A DNA stretch of 40,719 nucleotides. It comes from an uncultured Bacilli bacterium. Lineage in GTDB: Bacteria; Bacillota_I; Bacilli_A; RF39; UBA660. Where the stretch lies: NCBI GenBank assembly GCA_934131175.1, contig CAKOZD010000015.1:1-40719 (forward strand), given 5' to 3'. Shown here piece by piece: positions 40,081 through 40,719 of the stretch. The position numbers and the translations under genes were made by a program. Within the stretch, counting starts at the first letter, position 1; the number at the start of each line of letters is the position of its first letter. The notes beneath the pieces were generated by a model. That model searched no databases, had not been told where the DNA came from, and worked only from the letters and a program-made list of their open reading frames with translations.

Positions 40081-40719
40081 ATGGATAAAATACCTAGTTT
40101 AGATAGTTTATTGGATTATGGTGATGAGTATAAATATCCAGATTTAATAACTAGTGATTATTTTGTAATTGATAAAAAAAGACAAGAAAAAAATAAACAA
40201 AATAGTAATAATAACAAAAATAATAGTAATAATAATTCAGATACTGATAATAATCAAGAAGAACAAGACAATTCAAACGATTCTAGTAATGCACAACAAA
40301 ATCAAGATAATTCTAGTTCTTCTGAGTCTAATAGTTCGGAGAATAATGAATCTAATTCTGATACTGATAATATAAGTAATTCTGATAATTCTTCAAATGA
40401 TGATTCTTCACAAGATAGTTCTAGTTCTTCTGACTCTGATAATTCAGAAAATAGTGATTCTAATTCAGATACAAATAATATAAGTAATCCAGACAATTCT
40501 TCAAATGATGATTCTTCACAAGAGAGTTCTAGTTCTTCTGACTCTGATAGTTCAGAAAATAGTGATTCTAATTCTGATACAGATAATATAAGTAATTCTG
40601 ATAATTCTTCTAATAATGATTCTTCACAAGAGAGTTCTAGTCCTTCTGACTCTGATAGTTCAGAAAATAGTGATTCTAATTCTGATACAGATAATATAAG
40701 TAATTCTGATAATTCTTCT
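40081..40719 (+). CDS. Acidic Ser/Asp/Asn-repeat protein, 3' end beyond window
   Basis: The frame is open for 213 codons to the window edge. It begins MDKIPSLDSLLDYGDEYKYP, a compact head of about 40 residues without signal peptide. A Lys/Asn/Gln linker follows, then from residue 76 a run of 36-residue repeats made almost only of Ser, Asp, Asn, Glu and Gln. It starts three bases after the previous stop with a weak AGAAAGAAA site, so it is coupled to the MoxR operon. CobT-like chelatase subunits have a long acidic linker before a VWA domain, so a C-terminal VWA domain beyond the window is a fair prediction but unseen. An SD-repeat adhesin is less likely because there is no signal peptide. Confidence 0.75.
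   Translation, partial: MDKIPSLDSLLDYGDEYKYPDLITSDYFVIDKKRQEKNKQNSNNNKNNSNNNSDTDNNQEEQDNSNDSSNAQQNQDNSSSSESNSSENNESNSDTDNISNSDNSSNDDSSQDSSSSSDSDNSENSDSNSDTNNISNPDNSSNDDSSQESSSSSDSDSSENSDSNSDTDNISNSDNSSNNDSSQESSSPSDSDSSENSDSNSDTDNISNSDNSS
40306..40719 (+). repeat. 108-base in-frame tandem repeat, 3.8 copies visible
   Basis: Units start at 40306, 40414, 40522 and 40630; the last is cut by the window end after 90 bases. By hand, units 2 and 3 differ at nine of 108 bases, and units 3 and 4 at one of the 90 visible. The similarity rising towards the right suggests recent expansion. Each unit encodes 36 residues such as SSSSDSDSSENSDSN. The copy number beyond the window is unknown. Confidence 0.95.

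Noticed and set aside
40302..40496. Minus-strand Glu/Ser/Leu-rich open frame
   Set aside because: It is the complement of the Ser/Asp/Asn repeat codons; the composition is produced by the repeat.
40306..40719. Regular repeats as a CRISPR array
   Set aside because: The repeats are directly adjacent, 108 bases long, in frame and without spacers; they are a coding tandem repeat.

Overview
The window is very AT-rich and reads as a chromosomal segment of a low-GC Gram-positive bacterium (Bacillota, most likely an uncultured gut-type Bacilli/Erysipelotrichia-like or RF39-like lineage). The evidence is a HrcA/CIRCE-controlled clpB, a glmS ribozyme, spore-coat CotJ proteins, strong GGAGG ribosome binding sites, sigma-A type promoters (TTGACA/TATAAT), compact U-tract terminators and a sortase-type surface anchor. 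I see no transposase, integrase, phage gene or CRISPR array. Genes are dense (no gene-free stretch exceeds 300 bases), and most lie on the minus strand. All 38 complete genes I could define end in TAA (31) or TAG (7), never TGA. Several terminator hairpins are built into the last codons of genes.

Layout. 1-230 holds the start of a minus-strand unit that runs off the left edge, with an unusual ribosome-binding-site hairpin. 230-2400: clpB lacking the N-terminal domain, under a CIRCE promoter. 2430-6008: a large cell-wall protein. 6103-10186: two unknown genes, a nucleotidyltransferase-like gene, a DUF5662 gene and a GNAT gene. 10250-11324: cotJC and a fused cotJA-cotJB. 11495-13505, plus strand: an unknown gene, a kinase-like gene and tRNA-His. 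13586-15518: a diguanylate cyclase, a methyltransferase-like gene and a tiny membrane protein. 15568-17510: glmS with its self-cleaving ribozyme. 17577-19692: an AAA+ protein and a zinc-ribbon membrane protein. 19731-22251: a CDF metal exporter, a GNAT/P-loop fusion and a DUF402 protein, divergent from another GNAT at 22324. 22818-26007: a zinc-ribbon protein, a small membrane protein and an FtsX/MacB-type ABC exporter. 26105-30614: the dnaE-lspA-polyprenyl synthase operon. 30767: rpmB (L28). 31012-36994: an anchored secreted protein, typA, a lipoprotein, an M48 membrane protease and a HAD phosphatase. 37119-40719, plus strand: a small membrane protein, cutA, then a MoxR-type AAA+ ATPase followed by an unknown protein and an acidic Ser/Asp/Asn protein with 108-base tandem repeats, cut by the window end.

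Functionally the window mixes housekeeping (protein quality control, replication, translation, amino-sugar and isoprenoid synthesis, lipoprotein processing) with envelope proteins and lineage-specific genes. The most promising candidate for an undescribed system is the three-gene MoxR operon at the right end. Its order (AAA+ ATPase, unknown protein, acidic-linker protein) resembles CobS/CobT or MoxR/VWA chelatase-like assemblies, but the decisive third protein is incomplete here.
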